From the NCBI GenBank assembly GCA_005408345.1, contig SEMN01000173.1, positions 248,001-312,000 of the forward strand: a DNA stretch of 64,000 bases. Direction: 5' to 3'. Shown piece after piece: positions 12,701 through 21,243 of the stretch (position 1 is the stretch's first letter; each line of letters opens with the position of its first letter). Made by a program: the position numbers and the translations under genes. The notes under the pieces are model-generated. The model ran no database searches, was not told the DNA's origin, and was given only the letters and a program-made list of their open reading frames with translations. The DNA is from Macquaria australasica. Lineage: Eukaryota; Chordata; Actinopteri; Centrarchiformes; Percichthyidae.

Positions 12701-15700
12701 CTTCAAATCTTGACCGGCCTCTCAGCTGCACCCTGAAGAACAGCTGGTCCATCCAGGGGCCAGATGCATAAAACTGTGTGTAGATTCACATCTAAAACTG
12801 AAGACAGAAATATAGATACACCTAAGTCTTTGACCTTATATTTCCTGTCCACCTTATCTGCGTGAGGTACTCACATTTTCACCTCACATTCTTCTTTTAG
12901 AAATACCTGTTTATGTGTGGGAAATGCATATGCATGGTTTTTGTGCGTACATATCGTTTATACATCTGGCCCCTGGTGTTTTGGAGACATTTTATTTTGC
13001 ATTTTGAAATGTCATAAATGCAAAATACACTAGGCCATTATTAAGCAGGGGTAAGTTTCTAGATTTACACCAAACCATGACAGCATTCCCTGGATAACTC
13101 TTCCACAGATAACATCTGGGGGATTTCAAGAAGCATTTGTTGTCACTGTTTATCTTTATTTTTTATGTTATATCTGAAAGAACCTTATCACACGTTTTTC
13201 ACAGTGAGATATCGCTGACTGAATGGGTTCCAGATGTTCATTTAACAACTCATATATAATTTACTGAAACAAATGACCCAAAGCATCATGAATAACATAT
13301 TCTTTTATATAATCTGGCTAACTGGATAAATCCTACTTGTTGACGACTAAGGGATAAATCATCATTTAAAATGTTGATACCTTTTCTCCAGCCCTTTGCT
13401 CTGGTTTGTTTTGAGGCAGATCTGTTTGTGTGATGCAGGATGAAATGGGGACCTTTATCCCCACCAACAGAAACAGAAACAAAGAGAGAAACAGATATGA
13501 CATCTTTTTTTAAATGACCGTGTGTATCATCTCTGCATTCAGATGGGGTATCTCTGTGTATTTACCGGGCAGCCTACCTCCAGAGAGTGGCTGCCTGCAC
13601 CCTCACAGCTTGCCTCGTATTGATCCCCCAACTGCTCTTCTGCTTTCGGCTTTATTGTGTTGTATTGATGTGTTCTCAAATGACTTTCACACACATTGCA
13701 CGCAGATATTTGTGCTTTTGAGTGTGCGCACACAGAGACATTTAGAAAACTCTGTCACACAATCAACATTCAGCACTTCCAAGTTTTTGTCAGGCTTATA
13801 TTCACCTAATCTGTCACTCACTCTGGTACTCTACTCGTCTTCCCCCTCTTGGGTGGTATCGTACTGCCTAGGTCAAAATTAATCAACCCAAGCTGACCTC
13901 TGGTAGCAGAGAGAAAGACAGGAAGGGAGGTATTTATGGAGCAGGGGCTATTATTAGAAGGAAGGCTCCATCTGCAGAATTGATTTATGTGGGTCTGTGT
14001 GTGTTTGCGTGTCTGTGTAGGGGTGTCATTTCACAATTTCACATGCAATTTTTGCTCTAATTCTCAGGACCAATGTTACATGTATGAGTAATCTCAGGCT
14101 ATAGGCATGCGTGTTTAATGGTGGCAGAAATGCATGTTTCAGGATTTAAAAAATGTATATGTGAAGGTGTGACACGAAAGGCCAGACAGGTCCCAGACAG
14201 CTGAAGCAAAGATTTCTGTGTTGATTAGGTTCAGAAGTGTTTAACTCATGACTTCCCTCTTCTCACTTGCTGCAATATTGGGTTACACACGTGCAACTGC
14301 GCACTGCTTCAGCTGCACGACACAAAGCTGCAAAATCTCATCGAGAGTTGCCACATTTCTATTTCTATTCTGTTATCTTTCACTCTTTTGCTCATTTAAA
14401 CATCTTACTATTATCCCTTATCATGTAAACCTGCATAGGATGCATGCCTTCAAAGCTCATACATTGAAGAGTTACTGGTGATTCATCGACATGCTACAAA
14501 GACCTGATTGCCTTTAAACCCTTCACTGCACAGTTACCATGAGAATTAGCAGATTGGTTTATTCTATCATCATAATAGCATAAAGGAGACCTAAGCTATT
14601 TAAGTCGGCTGTTAGTGAGGTATATATGATTGCACGCTGTCTGTTTCTTTATGATTTAGAGGATGAATAGCAGGTGCTGACATTCCATACACTGTGCATG
14701 ATTGCCAGAGCTGAACAGCTGTGATATATGTGCATGGGATCAAGGTTAAGTGTACCTGTAGCTGTGGCTGTCTGTGTCAGTTCGTGTTTCATGTTAAACA
14801 CAAACGCAAGCATGCATAGGGTGTAAGACAGAAACCAAAAGGCTCCTCTTTTTGTTTGGATAATAACAATAATACACTTTATTTATATAGCACTTTTCAA
14901 AACAACTTACAATCATCCCTAATATTCCCCCAGCTGTGTATAGGTGGTTGTTTATCCTCTTCCTACCCTGAAGCTCCAACATGTCGCCTTTGCCATATGC
15001 TTGATTGGCAACTGTGTAGGTCTGTCTGCTGCCGGGATCAACAGCCCAAGAGGAGGAAATCAAATCTCTCAGTGGCAGCGGTTCACATGTGTCCCTCCAC
15101 ATAGTAAGTTAGACGGGTACACGTGATGGTTTGGGATTTCATTTCAGGCTATGATGACTTGTCACCGCTATGCAGCAACCATACCATCATTGTTGTTTTG
15201 GAGTGGACAGTGTCACTTTAAACTGTCATATTGTTAAACTTAATATAGAGATAAATCTCTCCACTCTGCTTTTACGTGCACATGCACACACACACACACA
15301 CACCCCTTCACTGGGCAAATGTTTCTTTTCTTAGAGCCTGTCATATTAGTGTTTCAATGCAGGCCAGCTGATGGTAGTGGGGCGACTAGTGGTAACTAGA
15401 GGACAAGAAGATAAACAGCAGGAGGTCATTGTAGCCGTAAACATCCATCTGCAGCCAGCTGTCTGTCTGTGTTTGATCCACTATCAGCCACACACTCATG
15501 TTTTGTTATGGTGTTTTTTTTTCCTTTTGCAATCATTGGATAGCTATCTGAGCTGAAACCAGGAAAATCTAGGCTGTCACCTAAATGTCCACAGCCGTGA
15601 TCACTTATGCGTTACAGCAGCACTATTTATAACTGAGGAACAAATAGTTTCTGTTTGAGTGTTTGCCTCCAGTTTCCTGTTAAGATTTGATTAGATGAAA

Positions 15701-18700
15701 CTTAAATGATCTACAGGAGGAAATTGGGTAATAGCAGTAGGAAATAACAGGCGATAGAGATAGAAAGGTTCTAAATAACAATAAATCAAATACAGAGTGT
15801 GAAATACAACAAGACTGCTCATCACAACACTTCAGAATAAGCAGGATGCATGTGCAGTGTGCAAAACATGCAATATGTACATCACTAGCTCTCTGCATTA
15901 TTAAATTTAAAGGAGTGTGTCTTATCACTGTCTGTTCATGTTATCATGTAGAGACTAGACAAGTGAAATATGTTACGTTATATGTTAATGCATTTTTTCG
16001 GGGCTGAAGACACAAAGAAAAGCCTGCAAGACCGTGTGTTCCTGAATGAAAAGTTTGAGCAGCTTTATAATCTCCAGCTAAATCATCCTTAGTGTATTAA
16101 AAACACTCTGTTCCAGCTTTATCTGCATCATCAGTGCTTTGAGTTGTTATGACTCCTTTTTATACAACGATTGCAATCATAATCGGTTTGAGCCTTGCTA
16201 AGTTTAGAGTGCTGGTTATTTCAAGTTCAGGAGAGATAATGAGTTTGATGAAAAGGCTTTTACTGTTCAATGTTCTCATTCAATGTGAAGCTTAATTGTG
16301 GCTTGCCTATTTAGGAGTTAGAAAGAAATTTGTTTTATACCTATTATTATATTATCACAAAAAATGTTTTTGATGACCTCCATATTCAGCTATACCTTTA
16401 CAATATGAGGAAATTATCTCAAATAACAATAGTCAAAACTATCACCAGCATACATGTATGTGTGCTGCACTATGAATATTATCATTTATCCTCTTTGAAT
16501 TTGGTCCTATTGATTTCAACAAGCAAATTGTGTGCACAAATAAGAATAATTTATCACATGCTTTTGCATACAGAAAAAATGTTTATCTTTCTGGATTCCA
16601 ACGATATCTTTCAACCATACCTTTCAGTGTTTGGACATGCTCAGATGAAGTCCAGACTTTTCATCCTATAAGGTAAATTTTGTTTGCAAACAGAATGTGT
16701 CTAGATGAGTCCAGTTTGGGTTTAAGTGTCTCCACTGGCAAAGCAGCAGCAGAGTGCTGGCTGTCCCACAGATTATTTGACCCTTTTGACAGTGCATTGG
16801 TCAGTCCTCCTTTGAGCCACACCCCTATGCAAAGATGGGTGGGCCGGTTGCTGGGCTTGGTCTGTATAAAGCTGGACATGCAGACTCATGTAGTAAACAC
16901 TTAACGCACGGTCACGTAGAAAGAAAGAAAGAGGAACTCTGTAGTCCCGGTGCTTCGAAACCCAACACTCACCAACAGACACCTGTCAGAATCTGAAATG
17001 GCTACCTTCGTGTCGGTGAGTTTTTCACCTCATCAGCATTCAGGACTGTCGACAGCTGGGCTCAGACTTGCTGACCTCTGCAGTGGTGGTCTGTTCTGAC
17101 CAGTTTTAACCTTGTGCAACTCTGGATGGCTTGTGTCATTAATGGGAATTAAGTTACTGAAGGCTGGGAGGAATGTTGAAGAAGAGCTCTTAATCGACAC
17201 TTAATGGCACCTAAAACTTTGTACTGCATTTTCTACAGTGAGGAAAGTATTCTCCAGGGAGGAAAGTATAACTGGCTCTTTTGTTCAAGAGTTTTATTCT
17301 GTACTAGAGTTGGTTTCGGCTTCTTCGTTCAGAAAACAAAGAAACAAGCTGCTCCCTGTAGCTTGTCTTGCACTTAGGGTCAGCTCATCTCTGGGATGAT
17401 GTGAATGTCTCGAAACGGTTATCGTCACTTGATCTGATCGTGGTGTCTTAGTTGTGAATACTGGGCCGCACTTGAATAAGCATCAGCCAAATGCTGTAAA
17501 TGTAAAAGAGTGATTGTGGGGATTATTGATTGCTTACAGATGATTTCACACCCTGCGTGCACCTTGTGACTGTAGTTTGTCCCAACCACAGTTACATGCA
17601 CTATACCATTTTATTGGGACACAAGATAGTGGTAGGCAGGAGTCTGGGATGCCATTTGTTGTCTTGAATCTTGAGGACCCCTTTCCCCCGGCAGTTAGAT
17701 CTCGTATCTCTGTGTCTGCATGCTTTGCCTTATATAGGGTCTTGTGTAATCTGTGCCAGGAAATTGCTTATAATTTGTCATGTGAGGCGCAGTAAACTTG
17801 ACTGATGAGCCAAAGTAGTTGTAGTTAAAAAAAGGGTTCGTAGAGATTAAGTGAAAAAGTTGGCTGACGCCGCTTATAGTACCCATACCCTGAATAGGTG
17901 AAACTGCATGGCAACAGCCCCACCTTGCCCTCTCATAGGCTAAGTCAATGTTTCCCATCCTGCTTTAACTAATCCAGTTATTTTCATATCTGTACAAACA
18001 TTCAAAGGTAAGATAATCTCGGGGATGTTTGGCAGGGCCAATGGGAAGATCCTCAGCTGTTAAGTGAATCACCTTCTGTCATGAATTTGCCTCCATTGTG
18101 AACTACTCCTCAGCTGTGAGATGGCAATAGATGTGCCTGACATCTGTGAGGCTTTGGGCTGGCCTGCATCACCCAGGGCATATGAGCACTTCTCATTACA
18201 GCCCCTTTGCCTGCCTCAAGCGCAGCTAGTCCTGCTCTCTGTGTCCACGGGGTCATACTCACTGTAATCGATGTCCAGGCTAAATCACAACAAACTCCCA
18301 GAGAAAGACAGACAGCTGTGGCTAGACTGGGTTTGATGAAAAATAACAAAAAGCGTCACCCTCCTGCACTTAGATTTACAATAGTTGGTAGACAGATTGG
18401 TATTTTACAAGAGCAGGTTCAAGGGCTGTTCAGAAAATCTGCAGAATTTAAAAAAAAAAAAAAATCCCCTTGGGGATACCTTGTGTGCCTTCACCTCAAA
18501 ACCTTGTTATGTGCGAGAGGAATATGGAGGCAGGCCATGCAATATTAAAGAATATGTTCCTTTCCTCTCTTTATCCCAGATGGCCACCTGCCACACTTGC
18601 AATACGACATCCAGACACAAAGGAATGAACAGGGAGTTTATAGCTACCCTCGCTAAGTCCCGCAGCACACCAGGGAGCGCTGGCAAACACAAGACCCCAC

Positions 18701-19290
18701 AGTCAACCAACAGAGCCAACATGACTACCCCCAAGACTCCTGGCAAAGACAAGACACCTGCTCATACACCTAGGTAAGTTTTTTTTTAAGGTGGCTGGTA
18801 TTAATATCGCCTGAGCTCAAATTTAACATATAACCGTCCTCGACTAAACTTAGTAGTTGTCACAGACATCTGAGAGGATGATGTGTCAGGCATGTTAGCA
18901 TTTGAATGATTAAGTTTCTATTTATTCAGCATTAAGAGAACTGCAGCTAGCTGTATGGGGTAGTACGTGTTGGTATCCATGCTTGTCAGATCATGTACTT
19001 GTTGACTGCACACATTTAACATTTCCTGCCAACCAACAACATCTCAACTTACTGTATCTTAACTCTCCATCCCTCTCCCTTTTTCTCTCTTTTCCTCCTC
19101 CCTTCCCAACTCTCTTTTTCCCGCCAGGTCCTCCACCTCCTCTACACCTTCAGGGTCAGGCTCATCTTCCTCCAAGCCTGCCTCTAAACCTAAAAACTGG
19201 GTCGTCCAACGTCTCAGCAAGATACTCATGCGAGAGGACAAACCGGGCAGCAAGAAGGGGGGCTTGAAAGATTTTCTCTCCTCACTTTGA
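513..19290 (+). CDS. c18orf21: C18orf21 (UPF0711) orthologue, five coding exons, 231 aa
   Basis: Joined exons 513-607, 6347-6369, 7268-7488, 18580-18773 and 19128-19290 give 696 nt (231 codons plus stop). All introns are GT-AG and the phases agree at every junction. The N-terminal block FLLDASLLYKEKCPEVSRYF, the CPHC motif (C56/C59), the CHTC motif (C117/C120) followed by SRHKGMNREFIATL, and the C-terminal FLSSL match the human protein (220 aa) in order. The two CxxC pairs look like a zinc ribbon of the Rpp21/Rpr2/Snm1 type. Recent human work, as I recall it, links C18orf21 to RNase MRP (name RMP24), so a nucleolar role in rRNA processing is likely; that function is from family knowledge. The Ser/Thr/Pro/Lys-rich stretch after residue 130 appears disordered. 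The next gene, rp9, follows on the same strand after a short gap. Confidence 0.93.
2219..2274. repeat. (TG)28 microsatellite
   Basis: Uninterrupted TG dinucleotide run of about 56 bp. It explains the Cys/Val-repeat open frame that overlaps it. A second (GT)11 tract lies at 2353-2375. Confidence 0.97.
3321..3357. repeat. (TG)10 tract interrupted by poly-G
   Basis: Ten TG units run into a G tract of about ten bases and then more TG. Confidence 0.95.
3718..4237. mobile_element. Non-autonomous DNA-element-like dispersed repeat
   Basis: The left edge starts GACTGCAACTATTATTTCC and the right edge ends CTAATTGTTTCAGCTC, so the ends are loosely inverted. The inside holds three spaced copies of a module with the core CAATCCATCCAATAG and TTGAGATATTTC, at about 3801-3846, 3930-3975 and 4051-4105. 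The same module occurs at 61268-61458, about 57 kb away. I recognise this sequence style from spiny-rayed fish repeats. No transposase frame is present. The exact family is uncertain. Confidence 0.7.
6347..6369 (+). CDS. c18orf21: c18orf21 coding exon 2 (23-nt microexon)
   Basis: The 23 nt between acceptor TTCCTTAG and donor GTAAGT (6370) encode QWPVKVN plus split codons on each side. It joins exon 1 (phase 2) to exon 3 (1 nt carried over) without a stop, and both splice sites are strong. Skipping it would shift the reading frame, because 23 is not a multiple of three. Its tiny size means gene predictors may miss it. Confidence 0.82.
6370..7267 (+). other. c18orf21 intron 2
   Basis: This 0.9-kb intron contains a long (CA)n tract at 6640-6701 and nothing coding. 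The acceptor is TTTTCAG at 7261-7267. Confidence 0.8.
6640..6701. repeat. (CA)31 microsatellite
   Basis: Perfect CA run of about 62 bp, with short impure CA stretches just upstream. It gives rise to His-Thr and Cys-Val open frames on the two strands. Confidence 0.97.
7268..7488 (+). CDS. c18orf21: c18orf21 coding exon 3
   Basis: This 221-nt exon encodes residues 40-113, including the first zinc-ribbon pair CPHC and the basic stretch around IRLRPKQRPSARVQSVLRRK. The same layout is seen in the human protein (CPYC followed by RVRLKPKARLTPKIQKLL). It ends in phase 0 before donor GTGAGA at 7489. Confidence 0.93.
7637..7832 (+). mobile_element. Decayed tRNA-SINE/LINE-tail-like repeat
   Basis: It begins with GGCGGGGTGGTGTAGTGGTT, which resembles the box-A part of tRNA-derived fish SINEs. 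It ends with an AATTTC...GGTGATCAAAAATGTATC segment resembling the common GGGGATCAATAAAGTAT tail. The middle is badly decayed. Confidence 0.45.
12753..12976. mobile_element. 224-bp MITE with 20-bp terminal inverted repeats
   Basis: The left end CCAGGGGCCAGATGCATAAA and the reverse complement of the right end agree at 19 of 20 positions. The interior is AT-rich and has no reading frame. No target-site duplication is obvious, so the superfamily is left open. It sits in intron 3 of c18orf21. Confidence 0.8.
14862..14912. mobile_element. Dispersed repeat fragment (TTTATATAGCACTTTTCAAA type)
   Basis: The core ACTTTATTTATATAGCACTT followed by TTCAAAACAACTTACAA is a very common teleost dispersed-repeat end, probably derived from a non-LTR element. 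Only a fragment remains. Confidence 0.5.
15285..15303. repeat. Short (CA)n tract
   Basis: Nine to ten CA units inside intron 3. Confidence 0.9.
16815..17015 (+). promoter_or_regulatory. Candidate internal promoter and alternative first exon in c18orf21 intron 3
   Basis: Seen directly: a CACCC/KLF box (CCACACCCC, 16817-16825), a second GGGTGGG box near 16838, a TATAAA at 16865-16870, an ATG in a good Kozak context at 16998, and a consensus donor TCG|GTGAGT at 17016. The exon encodes MATFVS and stops at a codon boundary. That phase fits c18orf21 exon 4, so splicing to 18580 would give a 124-aa product lacking the first CxxC pair. It could also be the first exon of an unrelated transcript. Transcription is inferred. 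Confidence 0.45.
18580..18773 (+). CDS. c18orf21: c18orf21 coding exon 4
   Basis: This 194-nt exon follows acceptor TTTATCCCAG and encodes residues 114-177, starting MATCHTCN. It contains the second CxxC pair and the conserved SRHKGMNREFIATL block, then a Ser/Thr/Pro/Lys-rich stretch with repeated TPGK/KTP motifs. It ends AG before donor GTAAGT (18774), phase 2. The frame stays open upstream into the intron to 18385, but that part includes a poly-A run and is not conserved, so the acceptor at 18579 is preferred. Confidence 0.93.
18774..19127 (+). other. c18orf21 intron 4
   Basis: This 354-bp intron has a pyrimidine-rich 3' end and acceptor CCCGCCAG. Nothing else is recognised in it. Confidence 0.85.
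19128..19290 (+). CDS. c18orf21: c18orf21 coding exon 5 with stop
   Basis: It encodes a Ser-rich linker, the motif NWVVQRLSKILMRED and the conserved C-terminal GLKDFLSSL, then TGA at 19288. The human protein has a related QLKMLLSQNE...FRNFLSSL arrangement but continues a few residues past FLSSL. Confidence 0.93.
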
Positions 19291-20355
19291 GTATCTCTAA
19301 AATGTACCTTGTCTTTAGTGTACTCATAAAAAACAAGGGGTTCAAACCGTGTTTTAGCCAAAGCCTAAGGGGGAACTTAAGAAAGTAACTTTGGTTTCCA
19401 AGCCGGTGTGGGAAGGGTTACAGTTTGCCCACCAACTCAACTATTGCTGGGCTGTTTGGTATGGCACTCCTGGTATCCTGAATGCAACAAATGGGAGCAT
19501 TGTGCTGGTTATTTTATTAATATTAATCAGGGTTGCTGCATCTTCTGCTGAGCCAGTCAGAGGGGAATGCTTCTTTTGTTTAATTTAGCACATGCCTCTT
19601 GTGATCTCCTAAACTGGGGATGCTAATATTAAGTGGAATGTTAAAGTCTAATTATTCAGTATTTATCAAATCGCCCAACTTTGTGCTGGCTGTCCAACTT
19701 TGTTCTGTGGTGGCGTTTGTGGCATGACAAGCTGGTTTACATGCCAATATCCTTCTCTATTTTGGATTTTTCTTTTTCTAAAGTTACAATTATACATTTA
19801 TATGATAAATATATATAAAACTATTTCATACTACTTAATGTTAAAAGTTTTGTATTTGAATTTCTTTACTCGCTTTATTTTTTGGCGCTCTCCAGTGGGG
19901 AGATGTGTCTGTGTAAATTAATTTGTTTTGGCACTAAATATGACAAATGTATATATGTTGTTGCCACTGTTGCATTTTTGTATGTGCATACAAATGCTTT
20001 TGAAACTGTGCACAGTCACCAGTGAAGATATTTCTTATCTTAAATGGGACTCATCAGTTGCTGTTTACATTGAAAGGCACACCTGCCTATAACCTGTACA
20101 GAAAGACTTACTGGCCATCAATATTGTCAAGACTTTTTCTTTGGCTATGTTTTTGTAAGGTTACTCTTTTCACCTTTTTGTTAAGAGCAGGAATTTAAAT
20201 ATATATATAGCATTTTGTACTGCCTGATTACTTAACTGTTTTCCATTAGCTGTTCAATGTACAATATGTGTTTAAATCCTGAAATACCTCACATTTGTAT
20301 TCTACCTACCTACACCGTGATTCTCTGAAATAAAACCTTTTCAGTCTGTGAAACT
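19291..20355 (+). other. c18orf21: c18orf21 3' UTR and poly(A) site
   Basis: This AT-rich stretch of about 1.06 kb ends with AATAAA at 20329-20334. A GT-rich downstream element (TCTGTGAAACTGTGCTGTTT) follows at about 20344-20363. No stronger signal lies between the stop codon and this site. The cleavage position is estimated. Confidence 0.75.
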
Positions 20356-20870
20356 GTGCTGTTTATTCTTACTCCCTGAGAACATCTGAGATGAATGTTT
20401 GAACATTTCTTATACTGCAACTTTAGTCTTGCAGATTTTATGTCCATGTCTCTTCAGATATGTATGTAGAATATGCCATTAATCCAACTGCATTTACTGA
20501 GGATGTTTTAAGGAGTCTTTACTCTTAACCTTGCTCACCTGCCAACTTGCGACTAAGAAAGCCAAACTGTGTTTAAGATAGAACTACATTCATCCTGAAG
20601 AAAACGTTTGTGCCAAAAATGTAAAATACATACATAGTTAATTTAATTAAAATAGAACACATGAATTTACATGTAAAACAAAGGTTGGTGCAAATGAGAA
20701 AGTATATGAATGAAAGTTACAATATGTTATTTAAGTATAAGCAAAAAAACTATAGAGAAAGGTGCAGTTTAGTGCTTAGAGTAATTATATGGTTACTGTT
20801 GGAGAAAATAATTGTGTGTATTTAGAGAAAGCTTTTCTAGTGTGAGAACGCATGAAAACCCAGCTGCTCC
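20356..20870. other. Spacer between c18orf21 and rp9
   Basis: About 0.5 kb of AT-rich sequence with no recognisable gene, repeat or strong motif. The two genes point the same way. Confidence 0.7.
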
Positions 20871-21097
20871 TCGTGTGTTACTGCGCATGTCCTGCAGGTG
20901 GCGCTGGACTTTAACCAATCCGGCTGCACAGGAAGTGCGGCAGCGCTAGAGAACTAGAGAAATGTTTGCTAGTTAGCAGCTGGCTAGCACGTTGGCCGCC
21001 GTTTTTCTGAGTGTGTAGCCAACAAACTGTCCTTGAATGCAGCCTTATTTATAAAGTTAATGATTTTTCGGCCGCACGGTTTGTCGATATCAGGGCC
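20871..21097 (+). promoter_or_regulatory. rp9: rp9 promoter and 5' UTR
   Basis: This is a TATA-less, CpG-containing promoter. It has an NRF1-like TGCGCATG at 20882-20889, a CTCF-like CCTGCAGGTGGCGCT at 20891-20905, a CCAAT box at 20915-20919 and an ETS-type AGGAAGTG at 20930-20937. The transcription start probably lies at 20940-21010. The combination fits a ubiquitously expressed splicing-factor gene. Confidence 0.7.
20891..20905 (+). promoter_or_regulatory. CTCF-like site upstream of rp9
   Basis: CCTGCAGGTGGCGCT matches the CTCF core CCASYAGRKGGCGCT at 14 of 15 positions. It lies between the poly(A) site of gene 1 and the start of gene 2, a position suited to a boundary. Occupancy is inferred. 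Confidence 0.55.
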
Positions 21098-21243
21098 ATG
21101 TCGGGCAGAAAGCGAACCAGAGAGAAGGAGGACAGGCGAGACCACAAAAGACACAAGACGTCCAAACAGGATTTGGAGAAACTCAAAACACAGACGAAAA
21201 GACTCAACCAAGACGTCCAAAAACTGAAACACGTCGAGACGTT
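21098..21243 (+). CDS. rp9: rp9 coding exon 1
   Basis: It starts at the ATG of MSGRKRTREKED. The frame is open upstream but has no other ATG. It encodes a highly charged, probably coiled N-terminus ending LKHVET plus TT (phase 2), before donor GTGAGT at 21244. Confidence 0.93.

Larger units (their letters stand above)
7489..18579 (+). other. c18orf21 intron 3
   Basis: This 11.1-kb intron separates the two CxxC pairs. It contains a decayed SINE/LINE-like piece (7637-7832), a 224-bp MITE (12753-12976), a repeat head (14862-14912), a short CA tract (15285-15303) and a candidate internal promoter with a first exon (16815-17015). No other supportable exon was found. Much of the rest, including 8.2-12.7 kb and 13-14.8 kb, shows nothing recognisable. 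Confidence 0.7.

Noticed and set aside
18385..18579. Upstream extension of c18orf21 exon 4
   Set aside because: It is open by chance and includes a poly-A run coding Lys; no similarity to the family, and a good acceptor (TTTATCCCAG) lies at 18579.
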